64,000 bases of DNA from Zingiber officinale (Eukaryota; Streptophyta; Magnoliopsida; Zingiberales; Zingiberaceae): positions 42,343,645 to 42,407,644 of the forward strand of contig NC_055993.1 in the NCBI RefSeq assembly GCF_018446385.1, written 5' to 3'. The position numbers and the translations under genes were made by a program. Shown here one piece after another: positions 46,932-60,479 of this stretch; within the stretch, counting starts at the first letter, position 1, and the number at the start of each line of letters is the position of its first letter. Below the pieces are notes generated by a model that did not search any database, was not told the DNA's origin, and worked only from the letters and a program-made list of their open reading frames with translations.

Positions 46932-48771
46932 TGTTGGGTTTTTCGGGCCGCGAAAACCTCTTTTTCGCGACGCGGAAACCCCGAAAGCCCCTAGCCAACG
47001 GATCCGTGCAAAGAAATATTTGAAAAACATACGAATACGAGTTTCTACCTAGATCTACACTTAGATCTACAAAAGAAAAGGTTATACCTTCGATGCGTGC
47101 CCTTTTTCGTATCCCGCTCGTCCAAGATTCGCCGGACCTCGAAGTTGTCAACGTAGACAACTCTCTATATGTATCCACATAAACACACTAGGTGGAGATG
47201 ACCAAAACAAGGTGTGCTAGCACCTTATGGGATTCGGCCAAGGAGAGGAGAGGGAGAGCAAAATTGGAGCAAGGAAGAAGATGATGGAATGAATGAGATT
47301 AACTCACCAAAAATGAAACTCATCCTCCTCTTGATGTGGCCGACCACATTAAGAGATGTGTAACCTCCATGGAATGCCAAGAGTCACAACTCTTGGTAAC
47401 TCCCATGAGGTGACATCCTACTTAAGCAACCATGATGATGTGGAGCATCATCATTGGCCCAATCAATGCCAACTCATCAATGAGGTGGCATAAAGTCAAG
47501 TCAAACTTGACTCTTCATCTTCCACTCAAGTCAAGTCAAACTTGACTTAATCTCTCTCATGGTTGATCTAATCCAACCATTTAATTCAAGTCAATTTAAT
47601 ATAATGAATTTAATTCATTTAATTAAATTGATTCAATGAGTCATAATCCAAATTAGACTCATTAAACACATGAATCAACTTGAGTCTAACTCAATTAGCC
47701 CAATTAGGATTACTCTTAATCCAATTTGATTCATCAAATGAATCTAATACTCTTGGTTCATCATATGAACCTAATCTCCATCTAATTGTCCGTAGTGTGT
47801 GACCCTATAGGTTCTTGTAACGTTGGCAATGCCCCTAAGCCCATTTAGGAGTATAAATAATGAGCGGTATCTAGCAACACATCATTACTACCTAATGTTA
47901 CAAGAATGTTGAGATCCAATATCACCTTTGTGACTACTAATTGTGACTCCTCACAAAATATGAAAAGTGTCCTTCTATGCTAGACATCTAGATTGATCAA
48001 TGTGAGACATAGACCGTGTCATCCTCTGATCAATCTTAATCTCGAACTCTAAGTAGACTCACTAAATCAAATGAGCTCAATATCTTATATTGACTCATTT
48101 GGGCATGGCCATGCACTTCGTGGTCTCACTCTATCAAGAATACCGATGTCTCTCCCGTCATATAGGAGGGATAGATCCCATCTACATCACTCACATCCTT
48201 CTACATAATTCGTTACATACCCAATAATCGCCTTTATAGTCCACCCAGTTACGGGTGACGTTTAACGAAACCAAAGTACATAACTCCTTATGTAGGGATC
48301 CATGATGACTTCAGGTCCAAGGACTAGTAGTCATACTAATAGCCACATGAGAAAGTATATGACACTCATATAATGATCCATGATATTTTCTCATGGCGGG
48401 TCATTCAGTATACATTCTCTAATTCATACCTATGTGTCAACTTGATATCTCTATATCCATGACTTGTGAGATCAAGTCGTCGAGTTGACCTACATGCTAG
48501 TCTTATTGCATTAACATTGTCCTTGAATGTTAATACTCGACTAGGAATGATTAAGAGTAGTGTTACCTATATCATCTCACTATCGATTCAACCAATCGAT
48601 TGATATAGGTAAGAACCTCCTACTCAAGGACGTTATTATACTTAGTTTATTTGGCACCAATACAAGTAAGTATAATAACCAAAAACCAAATGCCTTTATT
48701 TATATAGAATATGATACAACAAGTTCAAAAATACAATCATCAAATGATTGGCTCTAGGGCTCTAGCTAACA
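46932..48771 (-). repeat. 3' LTR of E2
   Basis: 1840 bp, TGTTAGCTAG...AAACCCAACA on the minus strand, next to a polypurine tract (48772-48781). Confidence 0.95.
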
Positions 48772-48785
48772 ATCTCCCACTAGCA

Positions 48786-51700
48786 CTAGTGCCAATCAGT
48801 GTAGGCTCTAAGCCCCAATGACCTAGTGTGACCATCATGCTTCCTCTGTGCCAAAGCCTTGGTCAAGGGATCTGCGATGTTAGCCTCTATTGGTACTCTG
48901 CAAATCTTCACATCTCCTCTCTCGATGATCTCTCGAATGAGATGGAAGCGCCGAAGTATGCGTTTGGTCCGCTGGTGTGAGCGAGGTTCCTTCGCCTGTG
49001 CTATAGCTCCATTGTTGTCACAATAGAGCTCAATAGGGTCAGCAATGCTAGGAACCACCCCAAGTTTAGTGATGAACTTGCGATTCCAAACTGCCTCCTT
49101 TGCTGCCTCTGATGCAGCAATGTACTCGGCCTCTGTTGTAGAATCAACTACTATGTCCGGCTTCGAACTCTTCCAGCTGACAGCACCACCATTAATGAAA
49201 AATACGAACCCTGACTGAGATCGGTAATCATCCTGATCGGTCTGGAAGCTGGCATCACTGTAACCCTTTACAGCTAGCTCATCATTGCCTCTATATATCA
49301 AGAAATATTCTTTAGTCCTTCTCAAGTACTTAAGAATATTCTTGACCGCTATCCAGTGACTTTCACCTGGATCTGACTGGTATCTGCTCGTCATGCTCAA
49401 AGCATATGAGACATCAGGTCGAGTACATAGCATGGCGTACATGATCGATCCTATGACTGAGGCATAAGGGATCTGATCCATGCGGTTTCTCTCATCTCTA
49501 GAAGAGGGACCTTGAGTCTTCGAAAGACTCACGCCATGTGACATCGGCATAAATCCCTTCTTGGAGTTCTGCATGGCAAACCGTAGGAGTACCTTGTCAA
49601 TGTATGTACTCTGACTTAGGCCAAGTAATATCTTAGATCTATCTCTATAGATCTGTATCCCAAGAATGCGGGATGCCTCACCTAAGTCCTTTATTGAGAA
49701 GCAACTCCTTAGCCAGGTCTTGACAGACTGAAGCATAGGGATGTCCTTCCCAATGAGTAGTATGTCATCCACATACAATATGAGGAAGACAACTATATCC
49801 TCTACAACCTTCTTGTAGACACAAGGCTCATCTTCATTCTTGATGAAACCAAACTGTTTGATTGCATCATCGAATCAAAGATTCCAGCTCCGAGAAGCTT
49901 GCTTTAGTCCATAAATGGACCTATGCAGCTTGCATACTCTGCTAGTATGCTGTGGATCTACAAAACTCTCAGGTTGTGTCATGTACACATCCTCGAGCAG
50001 GTTTCCATTCAGAAATGCAGTTTTGACATCCATCTGCCATATCTCATAGTCATGGTAGGATGCAATAGCAAGCATGATCCGAATAGGCTTAAACATCTCT
50101 ACTGGAGAAAAGGTTTCATCATAGTCAATACTATGAATCTGCTTGAAACCTCTAGCTACCAAGCGACCCTTATAGATAAGTCCATCCATGTCAGTCTTTA
50201 TCTTAAAGACCCACTTACACCCAATGGGTTTTACCCCTTCAGGTGGATCAACCAAAGTCCATACTTGGTTGGTGTACATGAATTCCATCTCGGATCTCAT
50301 GACCTCTAGCCATTTCTCGGAATCTGGTCTCATCACAGCTTCCTGATAGGCGGTAGGCTCATCGTCTATGAGCACAACGTCATCATGGTCAGATAAGAGA
50401 AATGAATATCTCTCAGGCTGACGACGTACCCTATCAGACCTGCGAAGAGGTATGTCTACTTGAACTGGTTGTTGTTCCTCAACTCTTTGTGGAACAACAT
50501 CATCCACAACACTTTGTGGTTCCAGTTCAACTTCCATCGAGGCTTCAGTGCTATAGTTCGCATCTTGAACTTCTTCAAGATCGAACGTGCTCCCACTAGT
50601 CTTTCTAGAAACAAAGTCCCTTTCTAGAAAGACCCCAGTCCTTGCCACAACTACCTTGTGCTAACTGGGAATGTAGAAGTAATATCCCTTAATTTCCTTG
50701 GGATATCCAATAAAGTAGCACTTGTCGGATTTGGGTCCTAATTTGTCTAAGACTTGACGTCTAACGTAAGCCTCACAACCCCAAATCCTCATGAAAGACA
50801 CCTGGGCATCTCTCCCAGTCCATATCCTATATGGTGTCTTTATCACGGCCTTTGATGGAACTCGGTTGAGTATAAAAGCTGCCGTGTCTAGAGCATAGCC
50901 CCAAAGGTATGTCGGAAGATCTGTGTGACTCATCATAGATCGTACCATATCTAATAAGGTACGATTCCTCCCTTCGGATACACCATTCCACTGTGGTGTT
51001 CCAGGAGGAGTGAGTTGGGATAGAATCCCACACTCAGCTAGGTAGTCACGAAACTCATGGCTAAGGTATTCTCCACCTCGATCTGATCGAAGTCTCTTAA
51101 TACTCTTGCCAAGCTGGTTTTGTACTTCATTCTTGAATTCTTTGAACTTTTCAAAGGATTCTGACTTATGTGTCATCAAGTACACATAACCATATCTACT
51201 GAAGTCATCAGTAAATGTGATGAAGTACCTATAACCACCTCTAGCAGCGACATTGAAAGGGCCACATACATCACTATGTATAAGTCCTAACAAATCAGTC
51301 GCTCTCTCGCTTTGCCCACTAAAGGGAGTCTTGGTCATCTTGCCTCGTAGGCATGATTCGCATATCTCATATGATTCAAAATCAAATGAGTCCAGCAAAC
51401 TATTCTTATGGAGCTGGGATAAGCGCTTGTCATTTATATGACCTAAGCGACAGTGCAAGAGGTAGGTTTGGTTCATGTCATTTGACTTGAACCTCTTGGT
51501 ATTTATGTTATAGATAGGGCTCTCAAGGTCTAGAATATAGAGTCCGTTTATCAGAGCTGCACTACAATAGAACATTTCGTTTAAATAGACGGAACAACAT
51601 TTGTTCTTTATTATAAACGAAAAACCTTTCTTGTCCAAACAAGAAACAGATATAATGTTCTTAGTTAAGGAAGGCACATAACAACAATCATCTAATTCTA

Positions 51701-52301
51701 GTACAAGCCCAGAGGGCAGAGATAGATGGTAAGTTCCTACAGCAATAGCAGCAACCCGTGCTCCATTGCCTACTTGTAGGTCTATCTCACCCTTCGTCAA
51801 TGCCCTGCTATTTCTCAACGCTTGTACATTAGTACAAATGTGCGAAGCACATCCGGTATCTAATATCCACGATGAAGAAATAGAGAGGTTGACTTCTATA
51901 ACATGTATACCTGAAGTAGAAATCTTATTTCTCTTCTTCTTAAGATCTTCCAGGTATTCTTTGGAGTTCCTCTTCCAGTGCCTTGCTTGTCCTTGATATA
52001 GGTGACAAAGATGTTCAACCATATCATAAGCACCCATCAACTCATGTTGCTTCTGAAGCTCAGAGTTCATGGTCGCGAGCATAAGACAGGACACATCTTG
52101 ATGCTTCTTGTAAGCATCTCGGTCTGCTCGCGTGGCAGTGGCAGGAGGAGCCTCCAGAATGGGCTGCTCCAGAACGTACAGTTTACGTTCTTGGGTGAGA
52201 ACTATTCTCAGGTTCCTGTACCCGTCCAGAAAATTTGCTCCGTTGAGCTTGTCCTTCTTAAGGACAGATCACAGGGAGAAGGTGTTCGTATTCGACGTCA
52301 T
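48786..52301 (-). pseudogene. E2 gag-pol with in-frame gag deletion
   Basis: Gag begins at the ATG at 52301 and has a TGA at codon 11. Compared with E1 it lacks 12 bp (four codons) near 52095 and 429 bp (143 codons) near 51985. The larger loss removes the capsid C-terminus and the CCHC knuckle and joins GQARH to WKRNSKEYLEDL. Protease (DTGCASHI), integrase, RT (YVDD) and RNase H are otherwise nearly intact. Other stops are a TAG at 50661-50663 (CAG in relatives) and a TGA at 49875-49877 (CGA expected). Confidence 0.92.
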
Positions 52302-53794
52302 GGTAATCTACAACAGAAATAAATGCAGAAATAAGTATCATATTCTTAATCATTTAATTATGCCTTTAACTAAATGATGCTCCCATTGAATTCTATAATT
52401 CATGTGGGACAAGATCCACATCATACTAACCCTTGAGTTAGCTTTGGCTAATACGTCCAAGACTTAGTATGATCGGTAGATAACGATTACCAATTACATC
52501 TCTATGCAACTCTTGTTCATAGGATCAAAATCCGCATTTATATTAAAACTCGAGTTAGTTTTGGCTAATACGCCCAAGAGTTAATATAAACGTGATTTTG
52601 ACCTATCTACCAACCATTGGATAATGCTTATAGTTAAACTCGATCCAATTGAGTTCACTAGTTACTCAATCTAATTGAGTTGTACTCACCCATGCATTGA
52701 TAGGCGGGACCAAAATTATCCCTCCGTACCCTACCAAGATAGTATGTGTTGCTCTGTTTTGGCAGATTCAACAACAACATGCGATCGAGGTAGTGGTAGG
52801 TATCACGGCATGGTAGGCATTACGAGTTGACGCGATTTAGATCTAATCTAAACGATGATGTGTAACATATACTCGATAGATCTAATCTAATCGAAGGGTG
52901 CATCATGTGCACGACTTAGATCTAATCTAATCGTTAGACACTAATTAATTACTTAATTAACTAGCATGCATCACATACACACAAAAGCAATTAATTAAAT
53001 AATTTTGTGATTATGTCATGACCCTACTATGATCTTTTCAAGCCAATGAGAAAATCAGATGGTCAACCTAAGGTCAACTGCTTCTCAAGCACCTTCCTTT
53101 TGACCACCTTGTGTTACTCGTGCCCTCCTCGTAACTCCGTCTCGAGTGGACCTTCCACCGCTTCAAAATTTACATTACATTTTGAAACTCGAGTTTCATT
53201 TTAGTCTAAATCTAATTTACAACAATAATAAAAGAGAAATGCATGACGCGCAGGTCGGGAAAAAAAAAAATACAACACGCACATCACATCACGGCACGGC
53301 ACGCAGGCCATATTATGAATTACAACACAAATTATCCAATCGAATTGGGTCTTTGGGCCATGACTATCACAAAAATAATATATTATTCAAAATTATATAT
53401 TTCTATAATTTTCTATAATTTTTTCTATAATTTTTACAATTTTTACGAGTACAATTTCCTGGGGGTTCCGTTTAGCGATTTTCGGGCGCAATCGCGGAAC
53501 GAATCCCCTTGCGGGGCCAGGGGCAGCGCCCCTACCCGCGATCTAACCATCGCGAGGGTTCCATTGTGATCTAACAGTGCCTTAGCCCGCTGTCCCAAAA
53601 AGTTTTGGGGTGAAACTTGGCCGTTTTAGAAAATTCTTCTCGGTAGTCGAAGCCTACAAGTATCGAAACACTTGTGCTTCGCTTCTACGAGAAAAATACC
53701 TATAAAAACTATAAAAATCATAAATTTACAGAATATTACAGAACTGAAAAGTTTTCATAAAACACAAAATAAACTCGTATTCGTCTTCGCACGT
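52302..53794 (-). other. E2 untranslated leader
   Basis: About 1.5 kb non-coding leader between primer site and gag, homologous to 1-2040 in E1 without the solo LTR. Small frames in it are not supported as genes. Confidence 0.8.
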
Positions 53795-53807
53795 GGCTCT
53801 GATACCA
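53795..53807 (-). other. E2 primer binding site
   Basis: The minus strand reads TGGTATCAGAGCC, one base from the 5' LTR end (53809). It is complementary to initiator methionine tRNA. Confidence 0.95.
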
Positions 53808-53808
53808 C

Positions 53809-55266
53809 TGTTGGGTTTTTCGGGCCGCGAAAATCGCTTTTTCACGTCGCGGAAACCCCGAAAGCCCCTAGCCAACGGATCCGTGCAAAGAAATATTTGA
53901 AAAACATACGAATACGAGTTTCTACCTATATCTACACTTAGATCTACAAAAGAAAAGGTTATACCTTCGATGCGTGCCCTTTTTCGTATCCCGCTCGTCC
54001 AAGATTCGCCGGACCTCGAAGTTGTCAACGTAGACAACTCTCTATATGTATCCACATAAACACACTAGGTGGAGATGACCAAAACAAGGTGTGCTAGCAC
54101 CTTATGGGATTCGTCCAAGGAGAGGAGAGGGAGAGCAAAATTGGAGCAAGGAAGAAGATGATGGAATGAATGATATTAACTCACCAAAAATGAAACTCAT
54201 CCTCCTCTTGATGTGGCCAGCCACATTAAGAGATGTGTAACCTCCATGGAATGCCAAGAGTCACAACTCTTGGTAACTCCCATGAGATGACATCCTACTT
54301 AAGCAACCATGATGATGTGGAGCATCATCATTGGCCCAATCAATGCCAACTCATCAATGAGGTGGCATAAAGTCAAGTCAAACTTGACTCTTCATCTTCC
54401 TCTCAAGTCAAGTCAAACTTGACTTAATCTCTCTCATGGTTGATCTAATCCAACCATTTAATTCAAGCCAATTTAATATAATGAATCTAATTCATTTAAT
54501 TAAATTGATTCAATGAGTCATAATCCAAATTAGACTCATTAAACACATGAATCAACGTGAGTCTAACTCAATTAGCCCAATTAGGATTACTCTTAATCCA
54601 ATTTGATTCATCAAATGAATCTAATCCTCTTGGTTCATCATATGAACCTAATCTCCATCTAATTGTCCGTAGTGTGTGACCCTATAGTTTCTTGTAACGT
54701 TGACAATGCCCCTAAACCCATTTAGGAGCATAAGTAATGAGAGGTATCTAGCAACACATCATTACTACCCAATGTTACAAGAATGTTGAGATCCAACATC
54801 ACCTTTGTGACTACTAATTGTGACTCCTCACAAAATATGACAAGTGTCCTTCTATCCTAGACATCTAGATTGATCAATGTGAGGCATAGACCGTATCATC
54901 CTCTGATCAATCTAAATCTTGAACTCCAAGTAGACTCACTAAATCAAATGAGCTCAATATCTTATATTGACTCATTTGGGTATGGCTATGCACTTCGTGG
55001 TCTCACTCTATCAAGAATACCGATGTCTCTCCCGTCATATAGGAGGGATAGATCCCATCTACATCACTCACATCCCTCTGCATAATTCGTTATATACCCA
55101 GTAATCGCCTTTATAGTCCACCCAGTTACGGGTGACGTTTGACGAAACCAAAGTACATAACTCCTTATGTAGAGATCCATGGTGACTTCAGGTCCAAGGA
55201 CTAGTAGTCATACTAATAGCCACATGAGAAAGTCTATGACACTCATATAATGATCCATGATACTTT
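53809..55266 (-). repeat. 5' LTR of E2, 3' part
   Basis: Matches 46932-48390 closely and stops at ACTTT, the target copy of E5 (55262-55266). The missing end would resume with CTCATGGCGGG. Confidence 0.93.
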
Positions 55267-56106
55267 TGTGACGCCCCGCCCCTCCTGCTAAGGCGACGGG
55301 GGTTACTTACCATACTTAACAACTTAATACCTTATTACAGCGGAAGTCTTACTTGTAAATTATTTTGAAACATAGAGTCCATATGTCATACTTAACATTA
55401 TATCAAGACATATAGAGTAAACATGATAAAATGTCATGGAGTTATAACGTAGTAATATAAACTAGGCATAATTCCTATTAAATAAAAGCAGGTCTTTTAT
55501 TCTTCTTTAGCCAGTCACTGCCACACACATCCTGCTAGCCCCTCCTGCTGCTCTCCTAGTTCATCCATCCCTTGCCCTTATCTGTGGTACAAGAAAGTAA
55601 GCTGTGAGCACTCATGGCTCAGTAAGTTCCTTTCCTACTCACAAAAATCGTATAGCATGTCAACAATCACAAAGCATACATCATAGCATAAAGTATCATG
55701 GCATAACATACATGATCATCATACATGTCATAAGCATCATCATAGATATCATGGCATAATCATGGCATAAACACAAGGTAGTATGGCATATCATAACTTG
55801 ATCATCATAATTATCATGGCATATTCGATATCATGGCATAATCATGGCATAAACACAAGGTATCATGGCATATCATAACATGATCATCATAATTATCATG
55901 GCATATTCCTACGGTATATGCAGGGTGAACTCTTAAACATACATCATGAAAGTTATGCATCATGTCTTTTTAAAACGTATAACATAGATACTTAAACATA
56001 ATCTCAATCATAAGAGGGGATCCCGGCTTGTACCACATACATAAATGCGCGCGTCCTAGTAGGTCCAAGGTAGCAAGTCTTGAACCCTACAAGACATACA
56101 TATACT

Positions 56107-56210
56107 AGGCCCGTTTCTTAGTCCATCGACCTAGGGGCACTTAGGAGCCCATCCCTAACGAGGCCCGTTTCTTAGTCCATCGACCCCGGGGCGCTTATGG
56201 AGCCCACCCT
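56107..56210 (-). repeat. Twin hairpins, E5
   Basis: Two units with TAGGCCCGTTTCTTAGTCC or close, ending CGACCTAGG and CGACCCCGG. Confidence 0.7.
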
Positions 56211-56339
56211 TGGTACAAGCCTTAAAAGTAAAATAACATGTCATATCTACATAGTTCATATCACTCATGTCATAGTCATGTCATGAAGAGTGCTCTTGAT
56301 CCCACTTATAGGGAAGCAACTCTTTTAGGCATAGCTTAA

Positions 56340-56705
56340 AGCATGTATATTTGAGCACACAGCATATCATGATTTTGAGCACACAGCATATCATGAACAC
56401 ATGCATAATTAAGCATACAACCTATCATGAGTTTAAGCACACAGCATATCATGAATTTGAGCACATAGCATATCATGAGTTTAGGCACATAGTATATCAT
56501 GTATTTGAGCACACAGCATATCATGAAGTTAAGCACATAGCATATTCTGAAATTTAGCACACAACATATCATGAAAATAAGCCCATAGCATATCATGGAA
56601 TTTAGCACACAGCATATCATGAAAGTAAGCACATAGCATATAATGAAATTTAGCACACAGCATATCATGAACTTAAGTACATAGCATATCATGAAATTGG
56701 ACCTA
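56340..56705 (-). repeat. Short tandem repeats, E5
   Basis: About a dozen units of roughly 30 bp, built on GCACACAGCATATCATGAA and GCACATAGCATATCATG. The Cys-rich frame 56713-56336 is only this repeat read in one frame. Confidence 0.9.
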
Positions 56706-56816
56706 ACATTCATAAATAAACATCACAGCATGTCATACTCTTAACATATCATAAAACATTGCATGTGAAGTTCATGGGAGAACCTAATTAGGTCTCTAAC
56801 CCTAGTAACAAGGGGT

Positions 56817-58008
56817 GGCCGAAACATGTAGAGATAGCTTGGGTTATCAAGCAACAAAAAAAACATGTGAACCCTAAACATTTATCATTTCTTAGAACAT
56901 AAGGAACATCTTAAGCATGTTAGGCATAGGTTCCAAGCTTTCTAGGTTCCTTTTCATAACATGGCCGAAACCCATTAAGCCTTTATTTTGGGTTATAAAC
57001 ATCATACAAGCATGAAAAACCCTAACAATTGTCACATCATATTTCATAAGAAACAACTTGAGCATGTTTGATTTAGGTTCTAAGTTCTCTAAGCCTTTAA
57101 CCCCAACATGGCCGAAACCCTAGCAACATGTTTCTAGGTTACAAGTAACATAAAAATGTTGAACTTCATACCAATATCCCAATACATATCATGAGAAGCA
57201 CCATAAGTACTTTTAGTCTAAGTTTCAAGCTTCTCAAGCTTTTTAACCTAATGTGGCCGAATCTTGTTAAGCATGGGAATTAGGTTTCTAGTGGCATAAT
57301 AGCATGAAGACCATAAGAATTTTCCTAGCATTCATTTCAAGGAATATCCTGGACCACTTAGTTTAGAATTTGAGCATCCTAGGTCAAAGAAACAAGTGTG
57401 GCCGAAAGTTATAGAACAAGAATTCAAGTTTCAAGCAACATAAGAACATTAGTTTACTTCATATCTTTTCATCAAGAAAATCATAAGTATCTTAGGCTTG
57501 ATTTAAACTTTCCTAGGGTTCAAGTCTCAACATGGCCGAATCATCATATGCATAAAAAAACATAGTTCAACTTAACCTAAGATCATGACATGTCATATTA
57601 GCTTCATATCTTGTCTTATGAAAATCATAGCATGCTAAATTTTAGGTTTAAAGCCCTTCTAGGCCCTCAACTCTATCATGGCCGAAAGTTCATGAAGATG
57701 GAATCAAGTTTAAATTAACATACAAGTGGGAAAAACATTAACAACACCATCTACCATAAGGTACATATCATAAGGACAAGAGAGCATGCTTTGGTTTAGG
57801 TCTAGAGTTCTTCTAGTTCTTTTGTTCTTTCTTGGCCGAAAGTCTAAGCCCATAAACTTATGTTCTAACCAAAAATTCTAGCATGAAAATATTAGTTTAA
57901 CCCCCTTACCATCAGATACATATCATAGGAAACATCATGAACATACCTAGTTGGTTTTCAAGTTCTTAAAACCTTTCTCTTTTTTTTTGTTTTGTTTTTG
58001 TTTTGGCC
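56817..58008 (-). repeat. GGCCGAA array with 146-bp phase, E5
   Basis: GGCCGAA starts at 56817, 56963, 57110, 57255, 57400, 57534, 57680, 57834 and 58005. Steps are 146, 147, 145, 145, 134, 146, 154 and 171. Sequence between the marks is diverged. Confidence 0.93.
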
Positions 58009-58606
58009 GAAACCCTCATGAAACAAACATAGGTTTTTCTAGAAATATATTTACATGACAATCATATAGCTATTGTACCACAGGTGAGGGGAACTTACAT
58101 CCTTTCGCTTGTGGTTTTTCTTAAGGAGAAGAATATCCTAGGAGCTAAGAAATGAAGGAGCTTCTTCTTCTTGTGTCTCCTTTGGTTTCCTTTGCTTGGA
58201 AAGGCTAGAACTTGAAGATTCCTTCTCAAAAATTAGTTTTCTTGGAGAAGAAACTTGACTTAGTGTTTGGATCAAGGAGAGGGAAGACCTCTTAGTCTCG
58301 GTGAAGAAGAGAAAAGGAGGAAGGAGGAGGAAGAAGGAGAAAATGAGAGATTTACTTTCTCATTTTTTTCTATTTATTCACCATGAGGGGAATTTATGCC
58401 TTCATTTATTCCCTTTCTTAACTCTCCCATGTCTCTTCCCTTGGTTCTCACAAGAATGAGAAGAGGGAGAAGTGAGGAAGGCAACTTGCCTTCTTCTTGT
58501 TCCTTCTCTTAACCAAGAGGAAGGAGAGGTAAGCAAATTTGGTTTTCTCTTGCTTCTTGTTTTATTTTCTTTTTCTCTCCTTTAACTAACATTTTTATCT
58601 CTTCCT

Positions 58607-60461
58607 TGTTGGGTTCTTCGGGCCGCGAAAACCATTTTTTCGCGTCGCGGAAACCCCGAGTCACCCAAAGCCATGGATCTCGTGCAAAGATTCGAAAACA
58701 AAAATTATCGAAAAACCTTTTTCTTGTACGAGTTTGTAAAAACTTTAGATCTACACTAGATGAGAGTTATACCTTCGAAGCGAGCCCTTTCGCGTTCCCG
58801 CTCGTCCAAGGAGTTGCCGGATCTCAAGTTGTCAAAGTAGACAACCTCTATATGTATCCACACGGACACGTAGGTGGAGAAAACCTTACGCAAAGGTGTG
58901 CTAGCACCTTGGTAAGATTCGGCCAAGGCAAGGAGGAGAGGGAGAGGAAGAGCTTCAAGAGGAAGAAGAAGAAGATACACCACTTGAATGGAAAAATGAA
59001 ATCCACATGAATCCCAAAGTGGCCGGCCACTCTACCTTGTGAAAACTCCCAAATTAATTGCATTAATTGCAATTAATATGAAGTTATTAAGAAAATAGCT
59101 TTGTAACTTCCATGAGGTGGCAACCATGATGATGTGGTGCATCATCATTGGTCCACATCAATGCCAACTCACCAATGAGGTGGCATAAAGTCAAGTCAAA
59201 CTTGACTTTTAAACTTCCTCTCAAGTCAAGTCAAACTTGACCAAATCTCTTCCATGGTTGATCTAATCTAACCATTTGAATCAAGCCAACTTAATATAAT
59301 GAATCTAATTCGTTAAATTAAGTTGATTTAATGAGTCATAATCTAAATTAGACTCATTGAATACATGAATCAACTTGAGTCCAACTCAAGTTAGCCCAAT
59401 TAGGATTACTCTTAATCCAATTTGATTCATCAAATGAATCTAATCCTCTTGGTTCATCATATGAACCTAATCTCCATCTAATTGTCCTTAGTGTGTGACC
59501 CTATAGGTTCTTGTAACGTTGGCAATGCCCTAAACACATTTAGGAGCATAAGTAATGAGCGGTATCTAGCAACACATCATTACTACCCAAGTTACAAGAA
59601 TGTCGAGATCCGACATCACCTTGTGACTACTAATTGTGACTCCTCACAAAATAATGACAAGTGTCCTTCTATCCTAGACATCTAGATTGATCAATATGAG
59701 GCATAGACCGTGTCATCCTCTAATCAATCTAAATCTTGAACCCCAAGTAGACTCACTCAATCAAATGAGCTCAACATCTCATGTTGACTCATTTGGGCAT
59801 GACCATGCACTTAGTGGTCTCACTCTATCAAGAATATTGATGTCGCTCCCGTCATATGGGAGGGATAGATCCCATCTACATCACTCACATCCCTCTGCAT
59901 AATTTGTTACATACCCGGTAATCGCCTTTATAGTCCACCCAGTTACGGGTGACGTTTGACGAAACCAATGTACATAACTCCTTATGTAGGGATCCATGGT
60001 GACTTCAGGTCTAAGGACTAATAGTCATACTAATAGCCACATGAGAAAGTATATGACACTCATATAACGATCCATGATACTTTCTCATGGCGGGTCATTC
60101 AGTATACATTCTCCAATGTATACCCATGTGTCAGCTTGATATCTCTATATCCATGACTTGTGAGATCAAGTCATCGAGCTGACCTACATGCTAGTCTTAT
60201 TGCATTAACATTGTCCCTGAATGTTAATACTCGACTAGGAATGATTTAGAGTAGTGTTCCCTACATCATCTCACTATCGATTCAACTAATCGATTGATAT
60301 AGGTATGAACCTTCTACTCAAGGACGCTATTATACTTAGTCTATTTGGCACTAATACAAATAAGTATAATAACCAAACAAATGCCTTTATTAATATACAA
60401 GAATATGATACAATGAGTCCATACAATCATCAAACGATTGGCTTTAGGGCTCTAACTAACA
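58607..60461 (-). repeat. 3' LTR of E3
   Basis: 1855 bp, TGTTAGTTAG...AGAACCCAACA on minus, homologous to the E1 and E2 LTRs, beside the polypurine tract at 60462. Confidence 0.95.
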
Positions 60462-60479
60462 ATCTCCCACTAGCACTAG

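Larger units (their letters stand above)
46932..55266 (-). mobile_element. Copia element E2 (E1 family), 5' LTR interrupted
   Basis: Minus-strand element: 3' LTR 46932-48771, internal region 48772-53808, and the first part of the 5' LTR from 53809. The 5' LTR stops at 55266 where E5 inserts; its remainder should lie beyond the window. The left target copy is GTTTG at 46927-46931. Coding decay is lighter than in E1. Confidence 0.93.
55267..58606 (-). mobile_element. Giant chromovirus-type LTR E5, cut by E3
   Basis: 3340 bp of the same LTR family as 5972-9403 and 11956-15885, minus orientation. The 3' end (TGTGACGCCCC on plus) is at 55267; the sense 5' end is missing because E3 inserts at 58607. 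It keeps the conserved 3' block and arm (55582-55593), twin hairpins (56107-56210), short repeats, GGCCGAA array, arm (58072-58083) and donor-like site (58093-58098). Whether it is a solo LTR or part of a full element cannot be told here. Confidence 0.85.

Noticed and set aside
46396..47178. 260-codon frame on the minus strand
   Set aside because: It is a chance fusion of E2 LTR sequence (46932 upward) with the E4 gag tail. Only the gag part is real.
56336..56713. Cys-rich repeated protein on the minus strand
   Set aside because: It is produced by the 30-bp DNA repeat read in one frame; no gene signals.
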